64,000 nucleotides of DNA from Chalciporus piperatus (Eukaryota > Basidiomycota > Agaricomycetes > Boletales > Boletaceae): NCBI GenBank assembly GCA_038093975.1, contig JBBPTG010000100.1, positions 1 through 64,000 of the forward strand, given 5' to 3'. The position numbers and the translations under genes are program-made. The stretch's first letter is position 1, and each line of letters opens with the position of its first letter. This document shows positions 30,380 to 43,028 of the stretch, one piece after another. Below the pieces are notes generated by a model. That model saw only the letters and a list, made by a program, of their open reading frames with translations. It was not told where the DNA came from and did not search any database.

Positions 30380-33300
30380 ATGGCAGCACCAAGCCACCGC
30401 TCTTCTGCCAAACGTGGCTTTTGGGTGACCATACGGAAACACCTCAATTTCTTTCGCGTCCATCTTTTATTCTTGTACGTCAAAGAAACATCCCATCGTC
30501 TGTCGTGACCCCCGTTTGATTGACCAGTACCATCCAACAAACAGTACGTTCACTCCCTTGATATTCTCTGGCATCCTCTACGCCTCAAATGGAAAGTACC
30601 CGATTTCGTACATTGATGCGCTCTTTCACTGCGTTAGCGCGGTCACCGTGTGCGGTCTCGGGACTACGAACTTGAGCCCGTGGACGCCGTGGCAGCAAGT
30701 CATCCTGTTTATCCAGATGTTTGTGGGAAGTCCGGTGAGTTGAGCCTCCAATGGACGACGACTGCCCATGGATGATTTGATCGACAGGTCGTGATATCTT
30801 GGTTTATGGTCTATATCCGGAGGTGCGCGTCATTCAAATCACGAGTTATCATCATTTGTTCCCCTTGCGCCTCACCCCTTGCCTCACCCTTCATGTTCCC
30901 ACTCCCCTCCGAGTCCTTCCCTTTTCGATCTTCATTCCCGTGTTTGATGAGTGATCCATCGATCTGATGTCATCTCTCCTGCATACAGGTATTTCTTTGC
31001 GAAAAAGTTTGATCATATGTTGCGTGCGGAAGCTGCGCGTAGGGATACGCCCAAAGCGTCAACGCCGAGGTCTCCTGATTTGGCGAGTACGACTGGGAGA
31101 CATGGTCTTGGTTGGCGTGTGACGTCACTCCTTCGTCGACGAGGTGGGCTCAGTCCGGTTATGGAAGAGAATTCAAGCGAAGACGGGACGGGGACGGGGA
31201 CTAGTGTGCACAAGGAGAATCATACGAAGTTGAGGCCGGAGATGATTCGGAGGATGGATTCACCGCCGAAACGGGTTAATCCGAGTGGATGGATAAGTGA
31301 GGGGATCGTGACGCCGTTGAGGAAGCTTTCGACGAGGATTGGGACGGGCGGGGGACAAGAGGATGGACAGTCGTCGTCCGTTCCACGAGATCATCAGGCG
31401 AACCCGGTTAGCAGTCCCATCGAGGAGAAGGACGCGTCTAGAGACGTTGAAGATGCTCAGATACCAGCGAGTGGCGGCGAAGGGAGACCCCCGTAAGTTG
31501 TCGTTATCTGTGTTGGCCCACTTATTCACGTTTATGGTTCAAGGACGTCGCGGAGACCGACCGACCCGCAAACGTCTGGAGATGCTCAGTCAGAGCCTTG
31601 TCAGTTTGATTGCTTGTTCGTCCGTGAATCGTGGATTGATTTATACGCATTTTAGCTGGTTTGGGCATCGTCAATCCCGACACACCTCAGAGTGGTCTAC
31701 CTCAGGCCCCCTCTGGAATGCCTCGCGCGACAACCGTAGAATTCGCTCCTACCGTAACCCGACATCACATACCACTCTCAGCGGTTCCCAGCAGAAACGG
31801 AAACGGCACTCCGGAGTCCCTGCGTGATGAATCCCAGAGGAAGCCAATTTCGCGAAATAATTCGTATTCTCGAAGATATCCCTCTATGAGAGGACCGCAG
31901 GTATCCCTGTCTCGGAATTCCACTCAACACGCATCCCAACCGGTAGTCGACCAGGTTGAACTCGGGCATCTACCACCATCCAATAGCGGTTTCGGTGGAT
32001 TTCCAATGCCGCATCAGGTGGTGGGCATGCTTTTCGGGAATTTGTTCCCGGGACCAGCCAATCGCGTCCGGAGGACTGTTACAATTCCAGAGACGACGGC
32101 CCTTACAGGTGGAGAGTTGGGTCGCACAGCCTCCATCTCCGGCGCTGGGCAGAGGACTGCGGCTGCAAACATCCCTGAAGGTCACAGACCGGTCCCTTAC
32201 ATATCCTTTGATGCCATCGTTGGACGCAACTCCGCTTTTCAAATGCTCAACAACGAACAGTTGGAAGAGTTGGGTGGGATAGAGTATCGGGCATTGAATG
32301 CTTTACTGTGGTTGATTATATTGGTGAGTACTGTGATCGTGAAGGATGAGATGATTTCCACTGCCCTGAACATATTCAGTACCACTTCGGGATCCAAATC
32401 GTCTCTTTCGTCGTTATAGCCCCCTACATGGCAATGCCGAGGTGGGCTGGCAATTTCGTTCCCCCAGCACTCACTCGATCTGTGGCAACTCCATGGTGAG
32501 TGCGGACTCGTCTCTTTGACTGGCGCTGATTAGACAGCGTCGATGCCTTAGGTTTTCCCTCTTTCAGGTCGTTTCGGCCTATACCAACACCGGGTTTTCC
32601 CTCGTGGATCAGGCTATGCTTCCATTTCAAGTCGCCTATCCAATGATATTTTTCATGATCATTTGCATCTTGGCTGGTAACACAGCTTTCGTAAGCTCTT
32701 CCTTGAATCAAGTACAAAGATGAATGCTCACGTCGCCCCGCTCTCGCAAGCCTATCTTGTGAGTTGCGACTTTCCTTCGTGAAATAGTATGTTGATCTTG
32801 TAACGCACAGTTTGCGTCTCATGATGTGAGTATTCACGTTGCCATTTACTTGTATCTTATTAATGGTGAACTAGTTGGATCATTTCGAAGATGGTACCTG
32901 CACGTTCCCGGCTTTACGTGACCCTCCGATTCCTCCTTGATCATCCCCGACGATGTTTCGTGTATCTTTTCCCATCACACCAAACATGGTTTCTCCTATT
33001 TGTCCTGGTACTGCTAAAGTGCGTGCCCCCCAACGTTCTGTGAAGGCCCGCCGACTAATTGACATGCAGCTCGATTGATTTCTTCTGTTTCATGGTGCTA
33101 GACATTGGGAATCCAACAATTGAAGCGATTCCAGTCGGGACTAGAATTGCAGCAGGATTACTCCAAGTTGCAGATGTTCGCGCCTCTGGCTTCACAGTAG
33201 TCCCCGTGGCTTCGCTATCTCCCGCCGTCCAGTACGTCCGTCTCGGATGATGTAACTAGAGCGTCTAACCATATTTCTTCCTCAGAGTCATGTTTGTGAT

Positions 33301-34315
33301 CATGATGTACATCAGCGTATGTGGGTACATTTTCAGTTTGTCGTCGCGTTTAGTGGATGTTGACAGCGTTTCTGTAGACCCGATAGCGATGAGGTGAGCT
33401 GCCAACCCGAACGATGGACCAAAGAATATTGAGATCAGTTCAGTGTACGCTCGACGAACGTTTACGAGGAGCAGTCACTAGGAATATTTCGAGACGATGA
33501 CCAACTGTCCGCAGCAGAGCAGGCATTCCAAACTGGTGGCTCTCGAATGGCTATGTGGGGTCGCTATATAGCGATGCACGCTCGCTATCAGCTTTCGTTT
33601 GGTGTGCCACCATTGAATCTAATCGGAATATCACTTTGACCCATCGTTGCAGATATGTGGTGGCTTGCCTTGGCCCTTTTCCTTATCTGCATCGTAGAGG
33701 TATGCCGTGGAATTGTTGCCTCGTGCACCGTCGTGTCTGAATTTTCTGTTTAGAGAGACAACTTGATCAACACAGAGATCCAGGGGTGGTTCAATATATT
33801 CACGATCGGTATGCGGACGAACCTCTTCCCGAGTCCAGTGACCGAGCTAATGCATTATCAGTCTTTGAGATAGTCTCGGCCTATGGGTCTGTTGGCCTCA
33901 GTCTTGGTATCCCGAATGTACGCTTTCTCCTTTGCAAGATTCCCTTTACTCGGCTCACCCACGGACACAATAGCAAAACTACTCACTCTCTGGCGCGTTC
34001 CGACCACTTTCGAAACTCATCATCTGTCTCGTTATGATACGTGGCCGCCATCGAGGTCTTCCTGTCGCGATCGACAGAGCCATCGTTCTCCCATACGAAT
34101 TTGAAACAGTGGACGATGATCTAAATTCGGACGTAGGAGAAGATGACGAACAGCGGTCGACGCAGGACGCTACTGGCACTGGTAATGTATCACGTCCCAT
34201 CGACTCGGATGGTGTTGCCGCGACAGGCGATGGCTGTCGTGGACAAACGAATGTGCAGAAGGATATGGAAGCTCAAACGAGAGGCGAGCACGAAGGACAG
34301 GTCAGTGATCGCTAA
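30380..34315 (+). CDS. TRK-type potassium transporter
   Basis: A multi-exon gene starting MAAPSHRSSAKRGFWVTIRK. Exon 1 is 30380-30474 and exon 2 starts at 30545; the join gives HLLFFTFTPLIFSGILYAS. The pore/selectivity region ISYIDALFHCVSAVTVCGLG follows. A long hydrophilic, Ser/Arg-rich cytoplasmic loop (about 30990-32280) is typical of fungal TRK proteins. The membrane core resumes with GGIEYRALNALLWLIILYHF, AYTNTGFSLVDQAMLPF, then RTRIAAGLLQVADVRASGFT-like and ASLSPAVQVMFVIMMYI sequence, and EIVSAYGSVGLSLGIPN. The end is basic (RGRHRGLPVAIDRAI) with an acidic tail. It mediates high-affinity K+ uptake at the plasma membrane. Intron count is about twelve; the internal boundaries were judged mainly by protein continuity. 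The span is firm. Confidence 0.92.
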
Positions 34316-34526
34316 GTAAAGGTGGGCAAAGGACCCCCCAAATGCTGTTAATAGTTTCGGTGGTGTATTGTGCATACTATCAGACGATACCAGCTGCGCT
34401 ACTGAAACTCGGATTTTATATATCATACTGCTGTAATACTTCTACCTACTGCATCCGGATTCCGAGAAGTTGGACTTTTGCTTAGTGTACATACTACACT
34501 TGTCCAACATTTCTCACTCAGCCACC

Positions 34527-35094
34527 ATGTTCCGTTCACTGGTCCAAACCTCTCGCAGTTTGAGGCATCCTGCTTTTCGACGATTCCTCTCACAAGATGT
34601 TCGCGCAAAACTCCACGCTGCCGTCAAGGAGTCGCCGGTCGTGTTGTTCATGAAGGGTAACCCACAGATGCCTCAATGTGGGTTCTCCCGTGCAGCTGTC
34701 CAAATCCTCGACATCCAGGGTGTCCCTCCCGAAAAATTGAAGACCTACGATGTTCTCGAGGATTCGGAGCTTAGAAGCGGTATCAAGGAGTTTTCGTAAG
34801 TCTGCACACCATATAATCAATCACAGTCGTCGAAGGCTTTCTCATTCCTCGACTCGTACTAGTGATTGGCCCACTATCCCCCAGGTATACGTCAATGGCG
34901 AGTTTGTCGGAGGGTGTGATATACTCCTTGGAAGTGAGTTACCTCTTCTTACCTCCCAGCGTTTCGAAGGTCCTTGGTATACTAAATCATCCTCGACCGT
35001 GACAGTGCACCAGTCTGGGGAGTTGGAGTCGTTGCTCGAGAAACATAGCATCATTCCCCCAACCACCGAGCCATCGTCGGAGCCTGCTTCATGA
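34527..35094 (+). CDS. Monothiol glutaredoxin, mitochondrial Grx5 type
   Basis: Exon 1 is 34527-34795. A second exon near 34862-34931 and a third from about 35006 complete a protein of about 150 residues. The N-terminus ([20 protein letters not shown]) is basic and amphipathic, a mitochondrial presequence. The active site is CGFS in [14 protein letters not shown], preceded by [10 protein letters not shown]. The GSH-binding features are present: [19 protein letters not shown] and the following [16 protein letters not shown]. Grx5 proteins pass on Fe-S clusters in the mitochondrial matrix. The splice joins were chosen because they restore SDWPTIPQ and ILLGMHQSG exactly. Confidence 0.94.
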
Positions 35095-35252
35095 TTTAGT
35101 GTACTTCTCGCGTACTACAGTAGCATCGTCGTATAGACCTTCCGAATTACAATGGTACATCTGCTCGACTCGGCAGTTTACGCAAATGGGCCCGGTGCAT
35201 GAGCCAAGCACGAGCTAATTGGGTATACTCGCACTGCCCACGAAGCCAAAGT

Positions 35253-36551
35253 ATGTTCCCTCCATCTCAGCCACCACCAAGATTCGGTAGCGAGCGTATC
35301 CAATCCGCGGATGGTGCCGTTCAGCAAACCGACGTCGATGCAGCTCTCGCAAGACTCTCGGCAGTCAAAAAGGGCTATCTCCAGGATCCATTTATCGTGC
35401 ATCTCGTTCCTCGCGCTCAATTCCAACCAGCCCGTCCCCCTTTGATCAACGTCGGGACCTACGTTCGTTCAGAGTCCATAGATGCATTAGTAGATCAATG
35501 GTTGGAGTTATGTGAGAAGCAAAACACCTCATGTCAGATCGTAAGCCTAGGAGCGGGGAGTGATACGAGATTCTGGCGGTTAAACGTGAGTGGGCTTCGC
35601 TTCCCCTGGCTTTTGCTTTGAACATGGGCACCCATGATGGACTGCCAGTAGACAGGACCTCGCTCGCATGTCTTGAAGACGTATTTTGAGCTTGATTTCC
35701 AAGCTGTCACCATGAAGAAGGCGATGGCTCTTCGCAAGAGCAAGGACCTGAGTGCAGTTCTTGGTTCACCCGAGAGTATCACTACCAGTGCGTTAATTTG
35801 CTGTTGTCTATGTGGACGATCGACTCAAAAGTCCAAAGGCAAGGGTGGAACTGCACTTCACTCGAACAAGTATCACCTACTCCCCTGTGATTTGCGCGAC
35901 CCGCCATCTAGTTCGCTAGCACAACTCTTCGATGGAAAGTTGTCACCATCAGTGCCTACCCTTTTACTCTTTGAATGCATATCGGTATACATGCCCCCCG
36001 ACTCGTCCGCTGCCCTTGTCCAATGGTTCGTGGATCACTTTGTTTCCAGCGACACGGATGGGAGCGTTCTCGGAGCGATTGTATATGAGATGTTTGGTCT
36101 TCAGGATGCGTTTGGCCAAGTCATGATGAACAACTTGCGGGTATGCACGCGTTCGTTGTCAGTGTTCTAACTGGCTCGTCTAACTTCTTTTTAGTCGAGG
36201 AACGTATCCTTGCCTGGTGCTACCCCGTACCCCACAGTCGATTTACTCCCTCAGCGCTTCAATCAACATGAATTCACGTTTACTCACGCATTGACGCTGC
36301 GCGAGGTGAGAGAGAAATATATCACTCGCTCAGAACTCGAAAGGTTGCTGGTTTTATTCGTCGCGTTTGCGCTTTGTCTGATATTTATGTATAGGATATC
36401 TGGTCTCGAGATGTTGGATGAAGTCGAAGAACTGAATCTCGTGCTCGAGCACTATGCCATCACTTGGGGTGCTAAGACTTTTATGCCTGCGGAGAAGTCC
36501 CGTCTCTGGGAAGAGTGGGGCCTCAGATCACCGCCACCGTCTGATGATTGA
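35253..36551 (+). CDS. PPM1: Leucine carboxyl methyltransferase 1 (Ppm1)
   Basis: The protein begins MFPPSQPPPRFGSERIQSAD. It contains the SAM-binding features SAVKKGYLQDPFIVHLVPRA-like sequence, INVGTYVRSESIDALVDQWL and the GxGxD motif SLGAGSDTRFWRL. It continues through VLKTYFELDFQAVTMKKA, LFECISVYMPPDSSAALVQW and AIVYEMFGLQDAFGQVMMNN to the C-terminal YAITWGAKTFMPAEKSRLWE. At least four short introns are needed (for example after RFWRLN and after MNNLR). The enzyme methylates the C-terminal Leu of the PP2A catalytic subunit. An in-frame upstream ATG at 35199 exists but adds atypical sequence. Length (about 350 residues) fits the family. Confidence 0.92.
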
Positions 36552-36686
36552 CGCTGTTAGCCACCTTATTGTGCATTGTGTCGTACGTAAGATGCTGAAC
36601 ACAACCCCTGTTTCACTCTCGTTCATCATGATTCAGACCCTTCATCTCCAACTCTCCCTCGAACACACTCTATTTCCTCGTAGCGT

Positions 36687-38294
36687 ATGAAACTGACATC
36701 CCCGCTCGGGGCGTCACCCCAATATGGCCTGCACTACTCCAATCGTATGTCATTGGAGATATGGTTGCAGATCGTGGAGTATCTTCCTCGCCAAAGCATC
36801 AAAGCATGTCTTCAAGTATGCCGAACCTCGCATGATGCTGCAGTTGGCATTCTCTTTTCCACCACCCAACTTTACTTCTGCCCATTACACTTTCCAGCGG
36901 GCTGGAAAAGCGACGAGGAACATCAACACTTGGGATCTCGTCTGATACGCAACTCTGCTGATATCATCTTCTCGATTGTTAACGATCCCTCCTTTGCGTA
37001 CCTGATCAAACACCTCATCGTCTATTCTCGGGGTAAAGGTGACAATGACGATCGTCTCCTCTTTGAAACACGTGAGTGCACTGTGCTCTTCATAGAGACA
37101 ATGTTAATTCACTTTCAGGATGCCTGGCAAATGCCTTGGTTTATCTTCCCCGCCTCGAATCTTTCGAGTGGCGTCGTCCATCCCTGATGGGTTGTTGTCG
37201 AACCTGATCAAGTCGTGTTCACAACTCCGCCACATCCGCTTCCCATTGTAAGTCACTAAAGAGGAGTTCTCGCACATTGCCTGAAATCCTCTGTAGCTCT
37301 CACTCGCAACCTGTTCCTACTGCAGACCTCTGGTCCCTGAAAAATCTAGACAGCATAGCTGATTTTAGCGTTCGGAAGACCCATCTTGCGCCAAGCATGC
37401 TCAGTGGCGTGGGCATCCACCATTATCAACTACCCCATATCCTGTCTCCCTCCTGCATCCCGCAGAGTGCTATCGCTCATCTCCATGACCTGACGCTCAA
37501 TGATCCACCATACTTGAACGGATTTCTTGCCCAAGCACAGTCCCTTGGGTCTTTATCACTTTTTAACGTGAAACCAAGATTCCGCGGAACACTTTCGGAG
37601 GCAACAGGACATCTACCATTACTCTCTTCTTTCACGTTGACTACAGCTCCTCCTACCACGCAAATCACTGAAATTATTGAATTTCTTTCCGATCGACCAT
37701 CAATGAAACGACTCTGTCTTAGAATTCATCAACTTGAAAATTGGCACAGTTTTCGTCAGGTCGGGTCCGTCATAGAGGCAATGGGAGGCCTGGAAGCCCT
37801 TGCAATCGATGTCCGCAGATTCACACTGACCATGAAGAAGCTGAAATGAACTCATTTCTTGATCGACTGCCATCATCCCTTCAGCTCCTTGATTTGAAAG
37901 TCCCGGATTACGGCTTTGAAGCATTGGTGAGCCTCTCGATCCTCGTATATAGCCATCGTCGTTTACGTACTGTTTTCAGATTCAACACGTGTCAAACCTC
38001 CCGCTCCTCACCTTCTTAACAGTTGCTACCAACTCGCATTACTGTGAATCACTGATAGAGCAGATGACACACATTCTCGCTCTACACCTCCCAAACCTTA
38101 TGCAATTGGTTTTTGACGACAACATCGTCGATGTGGAACGTGATCCTAATTTCGCGATAGCCCGACCACGTCCTTGGTCGGCCTTGAAGAGGCTGACAGT
38201 TTCTTCAATCAGTGACTTAGATCCAAGTGTTCGCTGGTTGATGAAGGTCAGCCCTCCAGTGACTGTTGGAGTGGAAGACAGTATATACACATAG
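36687..38294 (+). pseudogene. F-box/LRR-like gene with two frame breaks
   Basis: The start encodes an F-box: MSLEIWLQIVEYLPRQSIKA followed by CLQVCRTSHDAAVGILFS. A GT..AG intron at about 37073-37120 leads to CLANALVYLPRLESFEWRRP. There the frame must shift by one base near 37180 to continue as PDGLLSNLIKSCSQLRHIRF. After another intron comes a long Leu-rich stretch (HLHDLTLNDPPYLNGFLAQA, HLPLLSSFTLTTAPPTTQI). A second frame change is required near 37830 to reach EEAEMNSFLDRLPSSLQLLD and, after an intron, NLPLLTFLTVATNSHYC, ending TAG near 38294. No splice sites explain either break. The F-box would bind Skp1 in an SCF ligase. Either it is a recently disabled copy of this large basidiomycete family or the sequence has errors. 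Confidence 0.65.
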
Positions 38295-38559
38295 AACTAG
38301 TTGTACCTCGTTTTGCACCACTTCGAGTCATCTATTGTTTTGAACTTTGGTTGGAACCTGTCTTAGCAGACTTTGGTGGAATCGACCTGTGCTCCTCACT
38401 GCCTGAGGCCGCTTTTGAGAACTTGAACGGCGCAGTTGTCCTTGTCTGCTTGAACACTAAACTACTATGTTATCATGATTCTGCGTGTTCAGTGATGTCT
38501 CGGCCTAGATTTTGGACCAGCTCATACTAATTCATTCCGACGCCCGCTTTGTCGTACTA

Positions 38560-39560
38560 CGCGCAGAATAAGTACATGAAGGCACGCCCGACACCGACGT
38601 CTTTTGCTCTTTTGCCCCAAGGGCAATGACTTTCAGGACATCAAATGCGCGGCGGATGCCACCATCAACGAAAACCCCAAAATCGAGGTTGGGCCAAGCC
38701 GTGTCTTCAGTGCCCCGACGTCGATCAAGTTTTCAATGCCAGAGCACGCAGTGTCAAGTTGCCAGACCACCTTGATTTGAAGGGACGATACCCGCGAGGC
38801 CATAACCGAAGAAACTAAACCTACTGTTCGTGATGTTCTTGAACCATGGGATATCTTTCCATGACAAGGAAGGGTCGATGAATGACCAAATTATAACTCT
38901 GGTTAGGCTGAATCTATGCCAAGGGAAGGCGAAGAGCTTTACTGAAATGGCGCGGGCAACGCCCTCGTCCTTCTTTACGCCGGATTGGTTTTCTTGCACT
39001 TTTGCAATACCAGACTCATCTACGAACTTCATACACATGTCCTTCTCGCGGCGGCCAAGCTGGGGCGCTACTTCCTGGTGATTTTCCGATTCCGATTAAC
39101 GTACAGCTGGAGGAACCGAACCTGCCTAGGAACAGCCGGATCTACGGTCTCGCCGGAGGAAAAAAAGATGATCTGGCGTAAATGGAATATAAGCGTAAAA
39201 CGAGAACAATAAACAGTAACTGCTATGCTGATCACCATTTGGACAATACCATGTTTGCCTGCAAGACGTAGATTGGGTTGACCGTCCGGGTGTCCAAGTT
39301 TGCCTAGTGCGGTAGCAGACTGCAGCGGCCCTAAGAGATCCTGCAGGAATGTCCTTGGCATGGGTACATACGATACACACGGAAAGCGATAATTTTTGAC
39401 CCAAAATTGTGGTGGACGAATCAACCGGTCACATCCCGGAGAATGCGTGGCCAGAAGATCCTTTAACGACGGTGAAGCTCTATCCGTTTCAGAAGCAGAT
39501 GAACAATGGGCCCAAGCCTTGGGGGCAGAGAGAATAGCTTTGGCAACGGCTTAACCGAAG
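38560..39560 (-). pseudogene. Decayed cytochrome b2-like copy
   Basis: Read from 39560 down, fragments in changing frames match the intact gene at 43634-45933: AVAKAILSAPKAWAH (near 39530), WPRILRDVTG (near 39440), SATALGKLGHPDGQPNLRLA (near 39300), QVRFLQLYVNRNRKITRK (near 39110), FIDPSLSWKDIPWFKNIT (near 38870), YGLAGIVPSNQGG (near 38790), GVFVDGGIRRAFDVLKVIALG (split across frames near 38670, written here only in part as FVDGGIRRAFDV), and VGVGRAFMYLFCA (near 38590). The active-site His of SNHGG is Gln (SNQGG). Stops and frameshifts are numerous. It is an old, inverted, dead relative of the neighbouring gene. Confidence 0.85.
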
Positions 39561-41673
39561 AATGAGTATGCTGGCTGAGAATAGGACAAGGTGGCGCGCC
39601 TCGAAGTCATGCAGGTTTATGTTTTTCATCAAGTGGTGGACGAGCGGCCATTAATTCTTGGCATCTAGTCTTGTCCGCAGTCGCGACCAAGTTCTTCGCT
39701 TCTAACGGTCTCAGGACCAACGGCATTAAGACTGAGAAGGCGCAGCAAGAATAATCTCCTTGGCGAGGTGCGTTGTGATTGCATCAGGCGGCTGGATTGG
39801 CTTATAGGCTCCCCTGGGTCGTAAAGACAAGGTTGAGGTATCATTGCAATTGGATGACTACGTGCGATGCATCTTTTCCTGTATATTCCTGTATGATCTT
39901 GCTGCCATCGAGACGAAAATGAGCTCATTGCATCATGTTTTCCTTGCGCATGGCCTACCTGGATGAATTCTGTAGCATCATAGACCTTCTCTAAAGAACA
40001 GATGTTCTAACGACGGCCGCATTATTCTTGCCTTCGGAACGTACCGTGAACGATAACTCAACAACTTGAGCACTGGCATGCTTGGCGACCGTTGGGGTAG
40101 AGATAATGGCCCATTGAGCGATGAATTACAAAGGTATCGTGGGGATACAGAGTGGGGATCGCTGGGAAGATGTTTGATTTTTTGCAGCCCCTTTTGAAAG
40201 GATCCCGGCGGAATGGTGGAGAACGCGAACTGCGCGTTCATAGTAGGAGATAGCCTTAACCGTTGGTTCCGCCAAGTACTTCCTCATCGCGACGTTGTCT
40301 CCGTTGGAGAGCCAAGCTGTAGCTCGGGGATAGACCGGGAACTGACATGCGTCGTTGTGTCGCCAGATCGCTCCCTGTTAGAATTACATCGACACGTCTT
40401 AGTCCCGGTACCACAATACTCCAAGACTGACCAGCTGGGAACAACATCGGGTTGTTTAATACTAGGTGCTAGGAAAAACGCAGAACCCACCTGTTTGGCA
40501 TTTGCCTGAGGGTAGCCCGATGCCTTGAGCAGACTGTGCGTGTTTCCCCTCTAACTCCACAAGGCGGTCTTATGGAAGTAAACGTTGTGTACCCTGTCGG
40601 AAGAAGAGCCCCCGCTCACACAAACGCATGTATCGACTGAACACAATTCCCTTGGGCGAGATAGCCATTGGTTGCGACACAAGCTGGTCCGTAGATGATT
40701 TCCTGTTCAGTAAGAAAACAAATACCAGTAAACAAACTCCACCTCCCGTACAATACGGACTCCGAGAACCTAATGTGTTTTAAGCTGGGGATCATATGGA
40801 CATAAGCTTGGTCCTCATGAACTTGCATCAAATCTTGTTGCCTACGCCATGCTGGGAGTGGCAAACTTGAAGTCTTTCTCCCCAATCTGGGGGCGGCAGA
40901 GGTTCGAAGTGAACTTCCGTGTATCGTCAGGGCAAGATCTCTCAAGATCGAATTTTCCTCCATTGGGAAAATTATGTATACAGTGCCCTCCTTTCTTGGC
41001 AATTTTTTTCATGTCCGGGAGGGTCAATAAGTATCTTCGGCTCGTTGGCTACTAATTCCGCTCAAGTGCCGAACATCGATGATTATCGGTCCGATTCGGT
41101 CGTCAGAGCCTGCTGCTCCAGATTCTGAAACTGGTACCGAAAACAAAACACAAAAAATTCCAGGTTATTGACCCAACGCACTAGCACTGCGGATTCATGT
41201 GGTCGAATCAGAACGACCATGTGTTGTTGGCATTTCGTCCACTTCGCCGTCATTGCTGTGTAAGTGAACCGTTGTTTTGTCATTAGCTTAATCGAACCCT
41301 GAAGTCCAAATTGGGTGGCAACGGTAATCCTAGAACGAAACACCTATGGGAGTTACCAGGAATGATATGGTTTCTCTTGCATGACCTCCGTTATGCTCTT
41401 CCTTCCTTCATCCGTCTGTCGCCGCGGCGTACGATCCGACTACTAACGCGTGGGGCCCACTGCAGCGTCGCGACTGTTCACACTCAAACGGACATGCCTG
41501 GGCGCACGCAAGCGCTCTACGTAACCGGGACATGACCCTTTCAATGTGGTCAACTTGATCATCCGATTGGGACCTCCCTGAAGCTTATAAAGCGCATCGA
41601 TTTTACTGTCAACCCCATCCCACCTTCCTGTTAATCCTCCTTGTCTATACAGTCAACTTCTACTCTCATCACA
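39561..41673. other. Gene debris of unknown origin
   Basis: Several minus-strand stretches look like fragments of proteins but break frame repeatedly. Near 40100 STPTVAKHASAQVVELSFTV is followed by RSEGKNNAAVVRTSVL. Near 40280 NVAMRKYLAEPTVKAISYYE can be read. Near 40830 there is WRRQQDLMQVHEDQAYVHMI. I cannot name the parent gene. From about 41580 a TATAAAG-like sequence (CTTATAAAGCG) marks the promoter of the next gene. Confidence 0.45.
41586..41591 (+). promoter_or_regulatory. TATA box of the isocitrate lyase/PEP mutase-family gene
   Basis: TATAAA in AGCTTATAAAGCGC lies about 88 bases before the ATG at 41674, and a CT-rich leader follows. Confidence 0.55.
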
Positions 41674-43028
41674 ATGCCTGGTCTCGACTTCTACAGGATC
41701 TTTGAATCTAGGGAGACAGCTGTTACTCAGACTGTCCCAGAGACGCCTGTCAGGGAATCCAACCGTGCGGTTTTCACCCCGACACCTTCCCCCGACGTCC
41801 CCTTGAAGGCTAATGTCTACTACAACCCACGACTTGACCCCAAGAACTTCTTGGAGGGTCCTTTGTCATGGGATCCGGCCACCCGCCTCCGTCAGATGCT
41901 CGCTCGCCCTGGGATCGTCGTTCGTAGACATTCTTCTATGGAGAGCTTGTCTAATTTTTGTGTCTAGGTTGCCCCTGGTATCTGTGACGGTATCAGCGCC
42001 CGCTGTGCACTCGAGGCCGGTTTTGACTGCATGTACCAAAGTGGTGCTGCTACCACGGCTTCTCGTCTTGGTCAACCGGATCTCGCGTTTGCAACTTTGA
42101 ACGACTTTGTCCAAAGTGCGCAAATGGTCTGCAGCTTGAGCCCAACGACTCCCGTCATTGCCGATGCTGACACTGGGTATGTGATATTAAATTGTCTGCA
42201 TGCAAGCGTACTTAGTAGTGGCATCGTTTAGTTTCGGTGGCACCGGCATGGTTGCCCGTACTGTGTACCAATATGTCCGTGCTGGTGTTGCTGCTATGCA
42301 CATCGAGGATCAAGTACAGACCAAGCGTTGCGGTCACTTGATGGGCAAGCAAGTCGTTTCTAGAGAGGAATTCGTTACTCGTATTCGTGCTGCCGTCATT
42401 GCTCGCGATTCTATCCCCGGTGGCTCCAACTTCGTGAGTATTCGACGATCGAGTAGCCTTCCCGGCCAATGGCTCACTGTAATCACTAGGTTATTATTGG
42501 TCGCACGGATTCTGCTCAGGTTCTTGGCATGTCGGAAGCCATTACTCGTTTGAAGCTCGCCGCTGATGCTGGCGCTGACGTTTGCTTCATCGAGGGCGTT
42601 AAGACTGCTGAACTCCTCGCATCAACTGTCAAGGCCTTGGCACCCAAGCCTGTTCTTGTTAACGTCATCTCTGGTGGTCTCACACCCTCCTTTACTTGCA
42701 AAGAGGCCGAGGCGCTCGGAGCTAAGATTATCAGTGAGTATGCAGGTGGTTATGCATAAGGATGGCGCCTGAATCTTATGTGTCCAGTCTTCTCTTTGGT
42801 CTCCTGTGTTGCCGCCGTGCACGCTATCCGTGCGGCTATGCAGTCACTCAAGAAGACCGGTACCGACTTCACATCTGCACAAGGAATGGACCCGAAAGCC
42901 TTCTTCGAAGTCATGGGTAAGTCACTGCGCTGGTAAACGAGTCACCGGATTGATAACTTGCTCCAGGTCTCAACGAAGTCACAAGTTTAGATGCGCGCGC
43001 AGGTGGAAGTGCCTTCGAAGTCGTTTAA
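41674..43028 (+). CDS. Isocitrate lyase/PEP mutase-family enzyme (OAH-like)
   Basis: About six exons give a protein of roughly 330 residues starting MPGLDFYRIFESRETAVTQT. The fold signature is clear: VAPGICDGISARCALEAGF, SGAATTASRLGQPDL, the metal-binding VIADADTGFGG, HIEDQVQTKRCGHLMGK containing the family KRCGH motif, IIGRTDSAQVLGMSEAI, and FIEGVKTAELL. Introns follow RPGIV, ADADTG, GGSNF, AKII and EVMG; the join at AKII-IFSLVSCVAAVHA restores sense. Architecture and the YQSGAATTASRLG phrase resemble fungal oxaloacetate acetylhydrolase (oxaloacetate to oxalate plus acetate). Related 2-methylisocitrate or dimethylmalate lyases cannot be excluded from the motifs alone. It lies in tandem with the lactate dehydrogenase gene. 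Confidence 0.85.
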
